From: JACMNW01 sp043721855
GTDB lineage: Bacteria > Pseudomonadota > Alphaproteobacteria > Rhodobacterales > Rhodobacteraceae
Length of the DNA: 31,136 bases
NCBI GenBank assembly: GCA_043721855.1
Contig: JAYSPY010000043.1
Location: 1 to 31,136 of the forward strand
Direction of reading: 5' to 3'
This document shows positions 23,963-31,104 of this stretch, one piece after another. Numbering within the stretch: position 1 is the first letter of the stretch; every line of letters starts with the position of its first letter. Position numbers and translations under genes: made by a program. The notes under the pieces were generated by a model. The model was not told the origin of the DNA, ran no database searches, and saw only the letters and a program-made list of their open reading frames with translations.

Positions 23963-24729
23963 GCTTGCATCAGCGCGTCCAGCGATTCCGGCAATATCTG
24001 CCCGCCATCTACGGTGATGGTTTGCCCCGTCACATAACCCGCCTCTTTCGATGCGAAATATAGCGCCGCATGGCCAATATCGGCCACCGTGCCCAATCGC
24101 CCCAAGGGCACTGACGCGGCCATTGCGGCCTGATAATCCGCCCCCATGCCCATCAACCCTTCGGTCATGATGTTGCCCGGCAAAACCGCGTTTACGGTGA
24201 TGCCATACTTCGCCAGTTCCAGGCAGGCGGTGCGCATGAATCCCAACTGCCCGGCCTTGGATGCCGCATAATGCGTCCAGCCCGGGTAGCCGGTAACCGG
24301 CCCGGTGATCGACGAGGTCAACACAATGCGACCATGCCCCGACACCTTAAGATAGGGAATCGCCGCCTGAACCGACAAGAACGTGCCCTTCAGGTTGGTA
24401 TCGCTGACATGATCCCATTCAGCCTCGGTCATCGTCTCTAGCCGGGCTTGGGGGAAAATCCCTGCATTGGCACACAGCACGTCAATGCCGCCCAACCGAT
24501 TGGCCACCTCGGCAAAGCCTGCGATCAAACTTGCACCTGATGTAACATCGCCTGCCAACCCTGTAGCGCCCAGACCGATCTTTGCCGCCGCCGCTGCCGC
24601 CTGATCGCCGTGCCGGGCCATGATGACGACTTTCGCCCCAGCCTCGGCAAATACCTGTGCTATGCCGTAGCCAATGCCTTTTGACCCGCCGGTGACAACA
24701 ACAACCCGGCCCGCAACTGAATGAGACAT
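23959..24729 (-). CDS. Short-chain dehydrogenase/reductase (SDR), classical type
   Basis: This 256-residue NAD(P)(H) oxidoreductase has the cofactor motif TGGSKGIG (13-20), CANAGIF (NAG motif), LTSSITG with the catalytic Ser, HYAASKAG with catalytic Tyr/Lys, and a C-terminal TGQTITVDGGQ. ATG at 24729 follows AAGGGCAAAGC; the 27-codon open extension runs through a terminator hairpin and is rejected. It is the last gene of the minus-strand run that starts with the diol dehydratase. SDRs in related loci oxidise 1-amino-2-propanol or interconvert hydroxyaldehydes; the substrate here is open. Confidence 0.9.
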   Translation of the reverse strand: MSHSVAGRVVVVTGGSKGIGYGIAQVFAEAGAKVVIMARHGDQAAAAAAKIGLGATGLAGDVTSGASLIAGFAEVANRLGGIDVLCANAGIFPQARLETMTEAEWDHVSDTNLKGTFLSVQAAIPYLKVSGHGRIVLTSSITGPVTGYPGWTHYAASKAGQLGFMRTACLELAKYGITVNAVLPGNIMTEGLMGMGADYQAAMAASVPLGRLGTVADIGHAALYFASKEAGYVTGQTITVDGGQILPESLDALMQA

Positions 24730-24752
24730 GCTTTGCCCTTCCTTAAACCAAA

Positions 24753-24782
24753 GGGCAGCGAACGATCGCTGCCCCGTTTTTT
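24753..24782. terminator. Bidirectional terminator/attenuator between the permease and SDR genes
   Basis: GGGCAGCGA and TCGCTGCCC form a perfect 9-bp stem with loop ACGA. On the + strand it is followed by CGTTTTTT. On the minus strand, the direction of the adjacent genes, it is followed by TTTGGTTT. It lies 24 bp before the SDR start and 15-25 bp after the permease stop, so it should reduce SDR transcription relative to the permease. Confidence 0.7.
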
Positions 24783-24796
24783 CAACCATGCGTCGG

Positions 24797-26326
24797 TTAA
24801 CTCTCGTCATTCACCATGTGGCCGATGTTGCGATAGCCTTCCGGATTGATGCTTTTCAGCACAAACCCCCAGATCAGGCCGATCACGATAATCGCCAACC
24901 CAATCAGCGGGATCATGTTGGCAAAGCCCGATGTTCCGGCAAATGTCGACAGGTTCGATACCAGCAGATAAACCAGATAAACCTGCACCACGAACGAAAT
25001 CCACGGGGCGATCACCGTGGAAAACATGCCGCCGCCGCCATTTTTGCGGAAATAGTTCCAGATCGCAATCGAAACCACGGCTTGCAGAACAAGCAACAAA
25101 GCGGTGCCCAGAACGGCATAGAGCGTATAGACGCCAAGATAGCTTTGTGCCGTCGGATCATCGGTGCCGTTGAACACCGCAAACAGAATGATCCACGCCG
25201 CTGCCAGCAGCGATTGCGTGTTTGATGCCACATGCGGGCTCATATGCACGGCATGGGTTTTGCCAAATTGCTGCGGCAAAACACCTTCACGGCCCAGCGA
25301 ATACATATACCGCGCGGCGGTATTATGGAACGCCATGCCACAGGCAAAAGACGAAGTCAGGATCAGGATCGACATGATCTCTGCCGCCCATTGGCCAACA
25401 AAGTTGGTCATCGGCGTCAGAAAGAAATTGCCGGCGTCGCTATAGGCTTTGGCCAACATATCGCCTTCGGTCGGATAGGCCGACACCACGCACCAGCTGA
25501 TCAAGGTGTAGAACACGCCCAGAAAGATGACCGAGATAAACAGCGATTGCGGCACGATCCGCTTGGCATCGCGGCTTTCCTCGGCATAGTTTGGCGCCAT
25601 CTCAAACCCGACCCACGACCAGAACGCCATAAAGATACCGACCGCCGCAGCGCCCGCCGGAATAACCACATCGCCCACGGTCTGTGCGGCCACGGGCACG
25701 GATACATTAAATACATTCAGCGCTTCCAACGAAAAGCTTGTGCCATCATCGGCCGACATGATGCCAATCGCCATCAGCGCCAGAATTACCACCTCCATTA
25801 CCAGGGCAATGCCAAGCACAGCAGCACTTAGTTTGACATCGCGCACCGACAAAATGGCAGACCCTATCACCGCAGCCAGCGCCAACCACACCCAACCCAC
25901 ATCAATTCCAAGATGCGTATTCAGCCACTGATTGCCGAAAAATGCAAAAAGCCCATAAAGCGAGGCTTCAAAGATCGAATAGCAGGCCAGCGATGTAAAG
26001 CCTGCCGACATGCCAACTTCACGGCCAAGGCCCTGTGCAATAAATGAATAAAAGCCACCGACAGATGAGACTTGGGTGGCCATTTTGGCATAGCCCACAC
26101 AAAACAGCGTCAGCACGATTGTCGCCAGAATGAAAGCCGCTGGTGTATGAAGCCCGGTGCCAAAGCCTGCCGCAAACGGCACGTTCCCCAGCATCGCCGA
26201 TTCAGGTGCAGCCCCGGTGACTGTTAAAAACAGCACCCCGATCAGGCCCACCGCCTTGCCCTGAAGTTTGTTAACCCCGGCTTTCGACGATATATCTATC
26301 GCGCCACTATGGTTTGTTTCTGTCAT
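24797..26326 (-). CDS. APC-superfamily amino acid/amine permease
   Basis: This 509-residue membrane protein has about 12 hydrophobic segments. The first helix carries the APC pattern (GLIGVLFLTVTGAAPESAM), helix 2-3 has VSSVGGFYSFIAQGLGREVG, and a conserved WVGFEMAPNYAEESRDAKRIVPQSL cytoplasmic loop follows helix 6. Family members import amino acids, polyamines or ethanolamine. The neighbouring kinase, phospho-lyase and dehydratase genes suggest an amino alcohol or amine substrate (inference). GGGGAAA lies immediately before the ATG. The 133-bp gap to the upstream hydrolase gene may hold an extra promoter, but none is clear. Confidence 0.9.
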   Translation of the reverse strand: MTETNHSGAIDISSKAGVNKLQGKAVGLIGVLFLTVTGAAPESAMLGNVPFAAGFGTGLHTPAAFILATIVLTLFCVGYAKMATQVSSVGGFYSFIAQGLGREVGMSAGFTSLACYSIFEASLYGLFAFFGNQWLNTHLGIDVGWVWLALAAVIGSAILSVRDVKLSAAVLGIALVMEVVILALMAIGIMSADDGTSFSLEALNVFNVSVPVAAQTVGDVVIPAGAAAVGIFMAFWSWVGFEMAPNYAEESRDAKRIVPQSLFISVIFLGVFYTLISWCVVSAYPTEGDMLAKAYSDAGNFFLTPMTNFVGQWAAEIMSILILTSSFACGMAFHNTAARYMYSLGREGVLPQQFGKTHAVHMSPHVASNTQSLLAAAWIILFAVFNGTDDPTAQSYLGVYTLYAVLGTALLLVLQAVVSIAIWNYFRKNGGGGMFSTVIAPWISFVVQVYLVYLLVSNLSTFAGTSGFANMIPLIGLAIIVIGLIWGFVLKSINPEGYRNIGHMVNDES

Positions 26327-26459
26327 TTTCCCCGTTCCCTGTTGGTTTATATTTTCCTTGATCCTTGTTGTTCAGGACTTGCGCGACACGGCCGCTGACA
26401 AAAAACTACGTCCATTCTGACGCGGTTGCCAAATGATTTCTGCAAATCACCACAGATTA

Positions 26460-27155
26460 TTAACCGAGTTGCATGATTTCAAGCAGCTCTGCACTGCCCA
26501 TGACCTGACAATAAATCATGTTGATAATCGCCAGCTCTGCATGATGCAGCGCGTCAGACCCCGCCGCACAGCAATCTTCCAGCACAATCACCGCGAAACT
26601 TTCATCTGCCAGACTGCGCACGGTGGAGGACACACATTGATCGGTGAAAATCCCGGCACAGATCACGGTCTTGATGCCCAGATTGTGCAAGATCAGCCGC
26701 AGGTTGGTGCCTGTCAGTGCCGAGTCAGTGGTTTTGGTAATCTCAATCTCATCGCCAACGGGCTGCAACTGCGGCACCAATTGCGACGGGTCTTCGGTTT
26801 TTGGCAGCAGCAAATTGTTCCAACCCGGCCGCTTTTGCGACAGCGATCTGTCCCGCCCATCCTTGGTGTGGCAGGCAATGCGCGCAAACACGCATTCCAT
26901 CCCTGCCGCCCGCGCTTTGGCCAACATAGCCTGCGTGCGCGGAATAACCTGGGTATGCATCCGGTCATGGAACGGGGTCCACAGGTCAAACGAAGCCTGT
27001 TCCGCCATCGACAATGTCGCGCGATCCGGTCGCTGCAGATAGGTATTCTGCACATCAATTACCAGCAGCGCCGTGTCTCGCACGGTCAAAACCGGCGTTT
27101 CGGGTTCCGGCGCGTTGGCATAATAGATTGATCGATAGTCTGTCTTCCAGGTCAT
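26460..27155 (-). CDS. Isochorismatase-fold cysteine hydrolase
   Basis: This 231-residue cysteine hydrolase has the full catalytic triad by motif: Asp34 (LLVIDVQNTY), Lys141 (ITKTTDSALTGTNL) and Cys174 (AGIFTDQCVSSTVRSL). The nucleophilic Cys and the cis-peptide region are those of amidases such as N-carbamoylsarcosine amidase, biuret hydrolase or nicotinamidase, not of true isochorismatases. ATG at 27155 gives a normal length; the long open extension upstream is the dehydratase small-subunit gene in another frame. It starts 7 bp after the small-subunit stop, so it is tightly linked to the diol dehydratase. It probably cleaves an amide or carbamoyl bond in the same pathway; substrate unknown. 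Confidence 0.9.
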   Translation of the reverse strand: MTWKTDYRSIYYANAPEPETPVLTVRDTALLVIDVQNTYLQRPDRATLSMAEQASFDLWTPFHDRMHTQVIPRTQAMLAKARAAGMECVFARIACHTKDGRDRSLSQKRPGWNNLLLPKTEDPSQLVPQLQPVGDEIEITKTTDSALTGTNLRLILHNLGIKTVICAGIFTDQCVSSTVRSLADESFAVIVLEDCCAAGSDALHHAELAIINMIYCQVMGSAELLEIMQLG

Positions 27156-27162
27156 GTCTGCC

Positions 27163-27585
27163 TCAAAACCGATAGGTGAAAACGCCGCGCTTTTCATAGA
27201 CTTGGGCCGCTTCTGTGATGAAATCCGCAATCGCCGGGGCGCTATACTGATCGCGAAACACCGAAGCGCGGTCCAAAAGATCCTGCTTTGACTTGGCACG
27301 TCCCGGGCGCAGCAATTCATAGGTGCTCATGATCAGATCTTGCGGCACCTCAACCAATTCCGCCGCGCGCTGGAAATTCAACGCAAGCGTTGGCCGCCCG
27401 GCATCTTGTGCAATTTCCGCCTGATCTTGCAGCGCCTTTGGTGTGATCTGCAAATCTTGCATCGTCACACGGCCGGCAAGCACAGCATCCAGCGTGATAT
27501 CATTCACTGCCAATCCGCGCTTGCCAACCACCTGCGCGCCGCGCGTCTCGGCCAAAGGATAATCGGCCACGGTCAGCTTTTTCAT
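27163..27585 (-). CDS. B12-dependent diol/glycerol dehydratase, small subunit
   Basis: This 140-residue subunit (PduE/DhaC family) completes the coenzyme-B12 dehydratase. Recognisable segments are VADYPLAE near the N-terminus, TLDAVLAGRVTMQDLQITPKALQDQAEIA, GRPTLALNFQRAAELVEVPQDLIMSTYELLRPGRAKS and the C-terminal FITEAAQVYEKRGVFTYRF. Length matches cytosolic glycerol dehydratase small subunits (about 140) and not the longer Klebsiella-type PduE (about 173), which has an N-terminal extension. The start overlaps the stop of the fused large/medium subunit by 4 bp (ATGA), a sign of translational coupling and stoichiometric production. Confidence 0.95.
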   Translation of the reverse strand: MKKLTVADYPLAETRGAQVVGKRGLAVNDITLDAVLAGRVTMQDLQITPKALQDQAEIAQDAGRPTLALNFQRAAELVEVPQDLIMSTYELLRPGRAKSKQDLLDRASVFRDQYSAPAIADFITEAAQVYEKRGVFTYRF

Positions 27586-29876
27586 GCCCGCCCCCCGCGC
27601 TTTGCAGATGCTTCAAGAAACCGGATTTGAATTTCCTCGGGTGCTGCACCCGCTTCGGTCAGGCCCGTTTCAATCGCATAAATCAACGCCACCCGCGCAT
27701 GATACCGCGCACCCAGCGCTTCGCCGCGCGTTGGCACCACCACCGGCTCCGGCGCTTCGCCTAGGGCATAGGCCGCCGCATTGCGGCCAAGTCCGGCATA
27801 GTGATCTAGCCCGGTGATCGGCGCGTTTGAGAACAATTCCAGATTGTTATGCGGCAATCTTGATGCAGAATGGATCACCGCCGTGCCCTTGGCCTGAATG
27901 CCAATCCCAATGCCAGACCCCGATAGCCGCGCCGCCGATAGCCCCAGGAACGAGGTGTCGGCAGTGTGCCGAAACCGCACCACCCGCGCCCGCAGGCCCC
28001 GCGCCTCGATCGCCCTGATCATCATCCGCAGCACGTCAGATAGCTTATGCCCGGCAGTGGTTTGGAACAGCTTCACCCCAAATGCCGGGCTGATCCCGAT
28101 CACCACCTCGCCAGCATCCGTGCCCTCTGCTGCCACACCACTGCTGGGATAAGCCACCCGCAAAGCTTCACCCCGTTCATGTTCGGCCTCGGCACGCAGC
28201 ACAACGTCCTGGTCCAGCACGTCGCGGATATCGTTGACTTCCAGCCGTCGCGCCTCGGTCATCCGGTAGCCCGATCCGGGGCCACGGTACAGGTTCGGGT
28301 CGTTGATTGCCGACACCACACGCCCCCCCCGGACCATGGCCGACGTTTGCAGATAATCGCCAGATACCCGCAGCTTGACCACATTCAACAGGTTTTCAGC
28401 CTCGATCCCAAAGCCGCGCTTGGCCAAGGCCTTGATCACATCCAACACGGTCAGGTCGCGGTCGCGAATGGCCTCGGAAATCGGGGCCACATCACCCGGC
28501 GAATAACTGCGCGTCTCTGCCGACCCGGATGCCACCACAACAGACGCCTTCATATCGGGCGTGGGCGTGCCAAGGCCCAGTTCTTCGAACACCGCAGATA
28601 TCGCATCCACCGCTCGCACCCGCAAATCCAACGCCTTATGCTCGGCTAGCGGCGTCAGACCGCCGTCCGCTTCAAAATCGCGCTGCAAGACCAGATAATC
28701 CTCCATATCCTCGCCGTTAAACTGCGATGGATTGAATGAATTGTCGTAGCCAAGGATCGACCCGAAGCCAGAGCAGATAAGATCGGACCCGGCGATCAGA
28801 TAGGGCAGTATCTTTGCCCCGATGCGAATTTCCGATTCCGACGGCTTGGCGTCGTTGCCCGACGCACATTCCAGATCCAACCAGACTGCAATCAGGTTTT
28901 CCGCCATCAATTCGCGCAAACCGCCCGGCACGGCAGCGGTCAACGGCGCGCCATCAATGCCGCCATTCTGCGTGCCCTGCACGCCCATGCCGCGCTGCAG
29001 GCACAAACACCGCGCTTCCAGATACAGCAGCGATTGCGATTGGTGAAACCCCATCAGCAGTTCCGATCCCGCCCCGGATGTGCAGCGCATCTTGATGCCG
29101 CGCGACGCATAGGCAGCGGCCAGAAAGCCCTTTGACCACGGCGTGTCATCGCCGTCGGTAAAGCTTTTCTCGGTGCCATAAACCGACACGGTTTCCGCGT
29201 AAGAGGTGAAGCCTGCCATGCCGATGCGCAGCTCTTCCGCCTCTTCGGACGCGCATTGAAACAGCACACCCCAGCGCCCAACCGATGCCCCCACCGCACA
29301 GGCGACCGCATTCGACCACGCATTGCGCGACACCCGCATCGTGGTTTCAATTTCGTCAAAGCCATAAGCCACAGCGATTGCCGCATCCGCCGCAAGTTGC
29401 AGCGGATCATCCTTGGCATTGGTCACATGCGCCTGATTACCCGGTGTTTTTCGCGCCCGCATCTTGGAATAGGCAAAGGCAATTTCCAAGGAATTCAACC
29501 GGGATACCACATCCGCCAGCTTGGCCGGGGTCAGCCCATGTGCCAGACGAACCAGATCCTGGCGCGGCACATTCATATCCACCAACATGCCCGCCAGCAT
29601 ATCCGACGGCATTGCCATTGCCTCAACCGCGATGTCTGCATCAAGGTGATGTGCTGCGATAAAGGCGTCAATCATGTCAAAATCATGCGCCAAAACACCG
29701 TCCATCGCGGCGATTTTACCCGCTTTGATCGCCACGCCCGGTTTGGGGTCTGCCGGGCTGCTGAACGCGGAAAAACCGTTTGCGGGGTCTTCCTTGGCAA
29801 ATTTATCCAGCCGCAAGGGCCGCTCGTCCCATTCGGCAAAGCGCCGCCAGCGGTTCGGGCGCGGTGTATCTGTCAT
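27582..29876 (-). CDS. B12-dependent diol/glycerol dehydratase, fused large and medium subunits
   Basis: This 764-residue protein joins a PduC-like large subunit (1 to about 560) to a PduD-like medium subunit (about 588-764) through a short linker. The enzyme converts 1,2-diols or glycerol to aldehydes by an adenosylcobalamin radical mechanism. Active-site residues of the Klebsiella oxytoca large subunit (Gln141, His143, Glu170, Glu221, Gln296, Asp335, Ser362) align with Gln148, His150, Glu177, Glu228, Gln303, Asp342 and Ser369, a constant +7 offset. The medium part keeps VVIGISPAFG, LSGSGIGIGIQAKGTAVIH and NNLELFSNAP. ATG at 29876 is chosen; TTG at 29891 would add five residues that encode the GGGGGA Shine-Dalgarno. 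The N-terminal PduD tail used for microcompartment targeting is absent. Confidence 0.95.
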   Translation of the reverse strand: MTDTPRPNRWRRFAEWDERPLRLDKFAKEDPANGFSAFSSPADPKPGVAIKAGKIAAMDGVLAHDFDMIDAFIAAHHLDADIAVEAMAMPSDMLAGMLVDMNVPRQDLVRLAHGLTPAKLADVVSRLNSLEIAFAYSKMRARKTPGNQAHVTNAKDDPLQLAADAAIAVAYGFDEIETTMRVSRNAWSNAVACAVGASVGRWGVLFQCASEEAEELRIGMAGFTSYAETVSVYGTEKSFTDGDDTPWSKGFLAAAYASRGIKMRCTSGAGSELLMGFHQSQSLLYLEARCLCLQRGMGVQGTQNGGIDGAPLTAAVPGGLRELMAENLIAVWLDLECASGNDAKPSESEIRIGAKILPYLIAGSDLICSGFGSILGYDNSFNPSQFNGEDMEDYLVLQRDFEADGGLTPLAEHKALDLRVRAVDAISAVFEELGLGTPTPDMKASVVVASGSAETRSYSPGDVAPISEAIRDRDLTVLDVIKALAKRGFGIEAENLLNVVKLRVSGDYLQTSAMVRGGRVVSAINDPNLYRGPGSGYRMTEARRLEVNDIRDVLDQDVVLRAEAEHERGEALRVAYPSSGVAAEGTDAGEVVIGISPAFGVKLFQTTAGHKLSDVLRMMIRAIEARGLRARVVRFRHTADTSFLGLSAARLSGSGIGIGIQAKGTAVIHSASRLPHNNLELFSNAPITGLDHYAGLGRNAAAYALGEAPEPVVVPTRGEALGARYHARVALIYAIETGLTEAGAAPEEIQIRFLEASAKRGGRA

Positions 29877-30029
29877 GGTCAGTCCCCCCAACTCTGGCAG
29901 GGTGCGGCAAAGGTTTGCCCCAAGTCAATCCGGACAAAGTGCGAAACCCCAACATCGATGACCAACCACCCTTGCCCAACTCTGCGCCAAAGGCTTTACA
30001 TCGTCCATCACCCCTGCGGGAGCCGCATC
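29877..30029. promoter_or_regulatory. Divergent control region between the dehydratase and SDR genes
   Basis: This 153-bp gap between divergent starts must carry promoters for both. No strong -35/-10 pair or clear operator repeat was found by eye. Confidence 0.3.
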
Positions 30030-30791
30030 ATGATCCTTCAAGACCGCGTTGCCATCGTCACCGGATCAGGGTCCGGCATCGGCCAGGCCGCCGCCCGTAT
30101 CATCGCGCAGGAGGGCGCAATTGTTGGCGTGGCGGACCGAAGCCAGACCGGAGCTGACGCCACGGTGGCGATGATCAAAGCGGCAGGTGGTCGCGCCGAG
30201 GCCATGGTGTTTGATGTCACAGATGACGCCGCGATGACCGAGGCCTTCAACGGTTACATGTCCCGCCATGGCCGCATCGACATCTTGCACAACCACGCTG
30301 GCGCGCAGGTGGAGGGCAGTTTGGAACAGGTCAGCGTGCAAGGCTTTGACGCCTCATGGTCGCTGAACGTGCGCGCGCATTTTATGGCGTGTCGGCTGGT
30401 GATGCCGCTGATGAAAGCGGCCCGAAAGGGCGTTATCCTGAACACGTCGTCCAGTTCCGGCGTGCTTTATGACCGCGAGATGATCGCCTACACCACCACA
30501 AAACACGCCGTCATCGCCATGACACGCCAAATGGCAGGGGATTACGCCAAATTCGGTATCCGCGTGAACGCGCTGTGCCCCGGTTGGGTTGACACACCGT
30601 TCAACGCGCCCTTCATCGCACAAATGGGCGGGCGGGCGCAGATCGAGGCGTATGTGCGCGAAAAGGTGCCGCTGGGACGCTGGGCCGCAGTGGAGGAAAT
30701 TGCCGAAGCTGTGCTGTTTTTGGTGTCGGACAGATCCAGCTACATGACCGGCCAGATTTTGGTAGTGGATGGCGGCGAAACGGTGGTTTAG
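30030..30791 (+). CDS. Short-chain dehydrogenase/reductase (SDR), classical type
   Basis: This 253-residue NAD(P)(H)-dependent oxidoreductase has TGSGSGIG (11-18), an unusual NHAG in place of NNAG, NTSSSSG with the catalytic Ser, AYTTTKHA with catalytic Tyr/Lys, and TGQILVVDGGET at the C-terminus. An acidic DR pair after strand 2 (VADRSQ) favours NAD over NADP. ATG at 30030 is the family start; the very long upstream open frame is antisense to the dehydratase and is rejected. It is divergent from the dehydratase and may reduce or oxidise the aldehyde or alcohol of the same pathway (inference). Confidence 0.9.
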   Translation: MILQDRVAIVTGSGSGIGQAAARIIAQEGAIVGVADRSQTGADATVAMIKAAGGRAEAMVFDVTDDAAMTEAFNGYMSRHGRIDILHNHAGAQVEGSLEQVSVQGFDASWSLNVRAHFMACRLVMPLMKAARKGVILNTSSSSGVLYDREMIAYTTTKHAVIAMTRQMAGDYAKFGIRVNALCPGWVDTPFNAPFIAQMGGRAQIEAYVREKVPLGRWAAVEEIAEAVLFLVSDRSSYMTGQILVVDGGETVV

Positions 30792-30982
30792 CCCGACACA
30801 GCCTGTGGCAATGGGGCGCGATGATGCTGATTGATCATGCCGACCATCCATTCCTGCCCGAGGTCAGTCAGGGTCAGTCCGGGCTTGGTTGATGAAAGGT
30901 GCGTCTGGCGCGGGCAACGGTGGCCCGCGTGTCGGTAAAACCATCTGCGCCACTTTGTAAAAAACCAAGCCATGGCCCGCAA
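30788..30982 (-). CDS. Small unidentified ORF, possible gene remnant
   Basis: A 64-residue frame ends with a stop overlapping the SDR stop by 4 bp (TTAG). Its second half (LTLTDLGQEWMVGMINQHHRAPLPQ) has coding-like composition, while the first half is rich in Trp, Phe and Arg and looks non-coding. No family is recognised and no ribosome binding site is evident. It may be the 3' end of a gene whose 5' part has been lost. Confidence 0.22.
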   Translation of the reverse strand: MRAMAWFFTKWRRWFYRHAGHRCPRQTHLSSTKPGLTLTDLGQEWMVGMINQHHRAPLPQAVSG

Positions 30983-31056
30983 AAAATGGCGGCTACAGTG
31001 CGGCCCACTGCCTGCACTATCCCAAAGGGCAATTTTTATTGCAGTCCCACCTTAGC
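30983..31056. other. Intergenic stretch before the terminal hairpin
   Basis: Taken together with the weak ORF to its left, the roughly 265 bp after the SDR stop hold no supportable gene. The sequence is moderately AT-rich near 31030 and carries no promoter pair that I can defend. Confidence 0.4.
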
Positions 31057-31097
31057 CATCACTCACCGCACGTTGCCCGGTGAGTGATGCGTTTTTT
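31057..31097 (+). terminator. Strong rho-independent terminator
   Basis: CATCACTCACCG and CGGTGAGTGATG form a perfect 12-bp stem with a 9-nt loop, followed by CGTTTTTT on the + strand. It is the first terminator downstream of the SDR gene. Confidence 0.88.
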
Positions 31098-31104
31098 CAA
31101 CAGA

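Noticed and set aside
29256..30029. N-terminal extension of the + strand SDR frame
   Set aside because: It is antisense to the dehydratase large subunit; the Rossmann start motif begins ten residues after ATG 30030.
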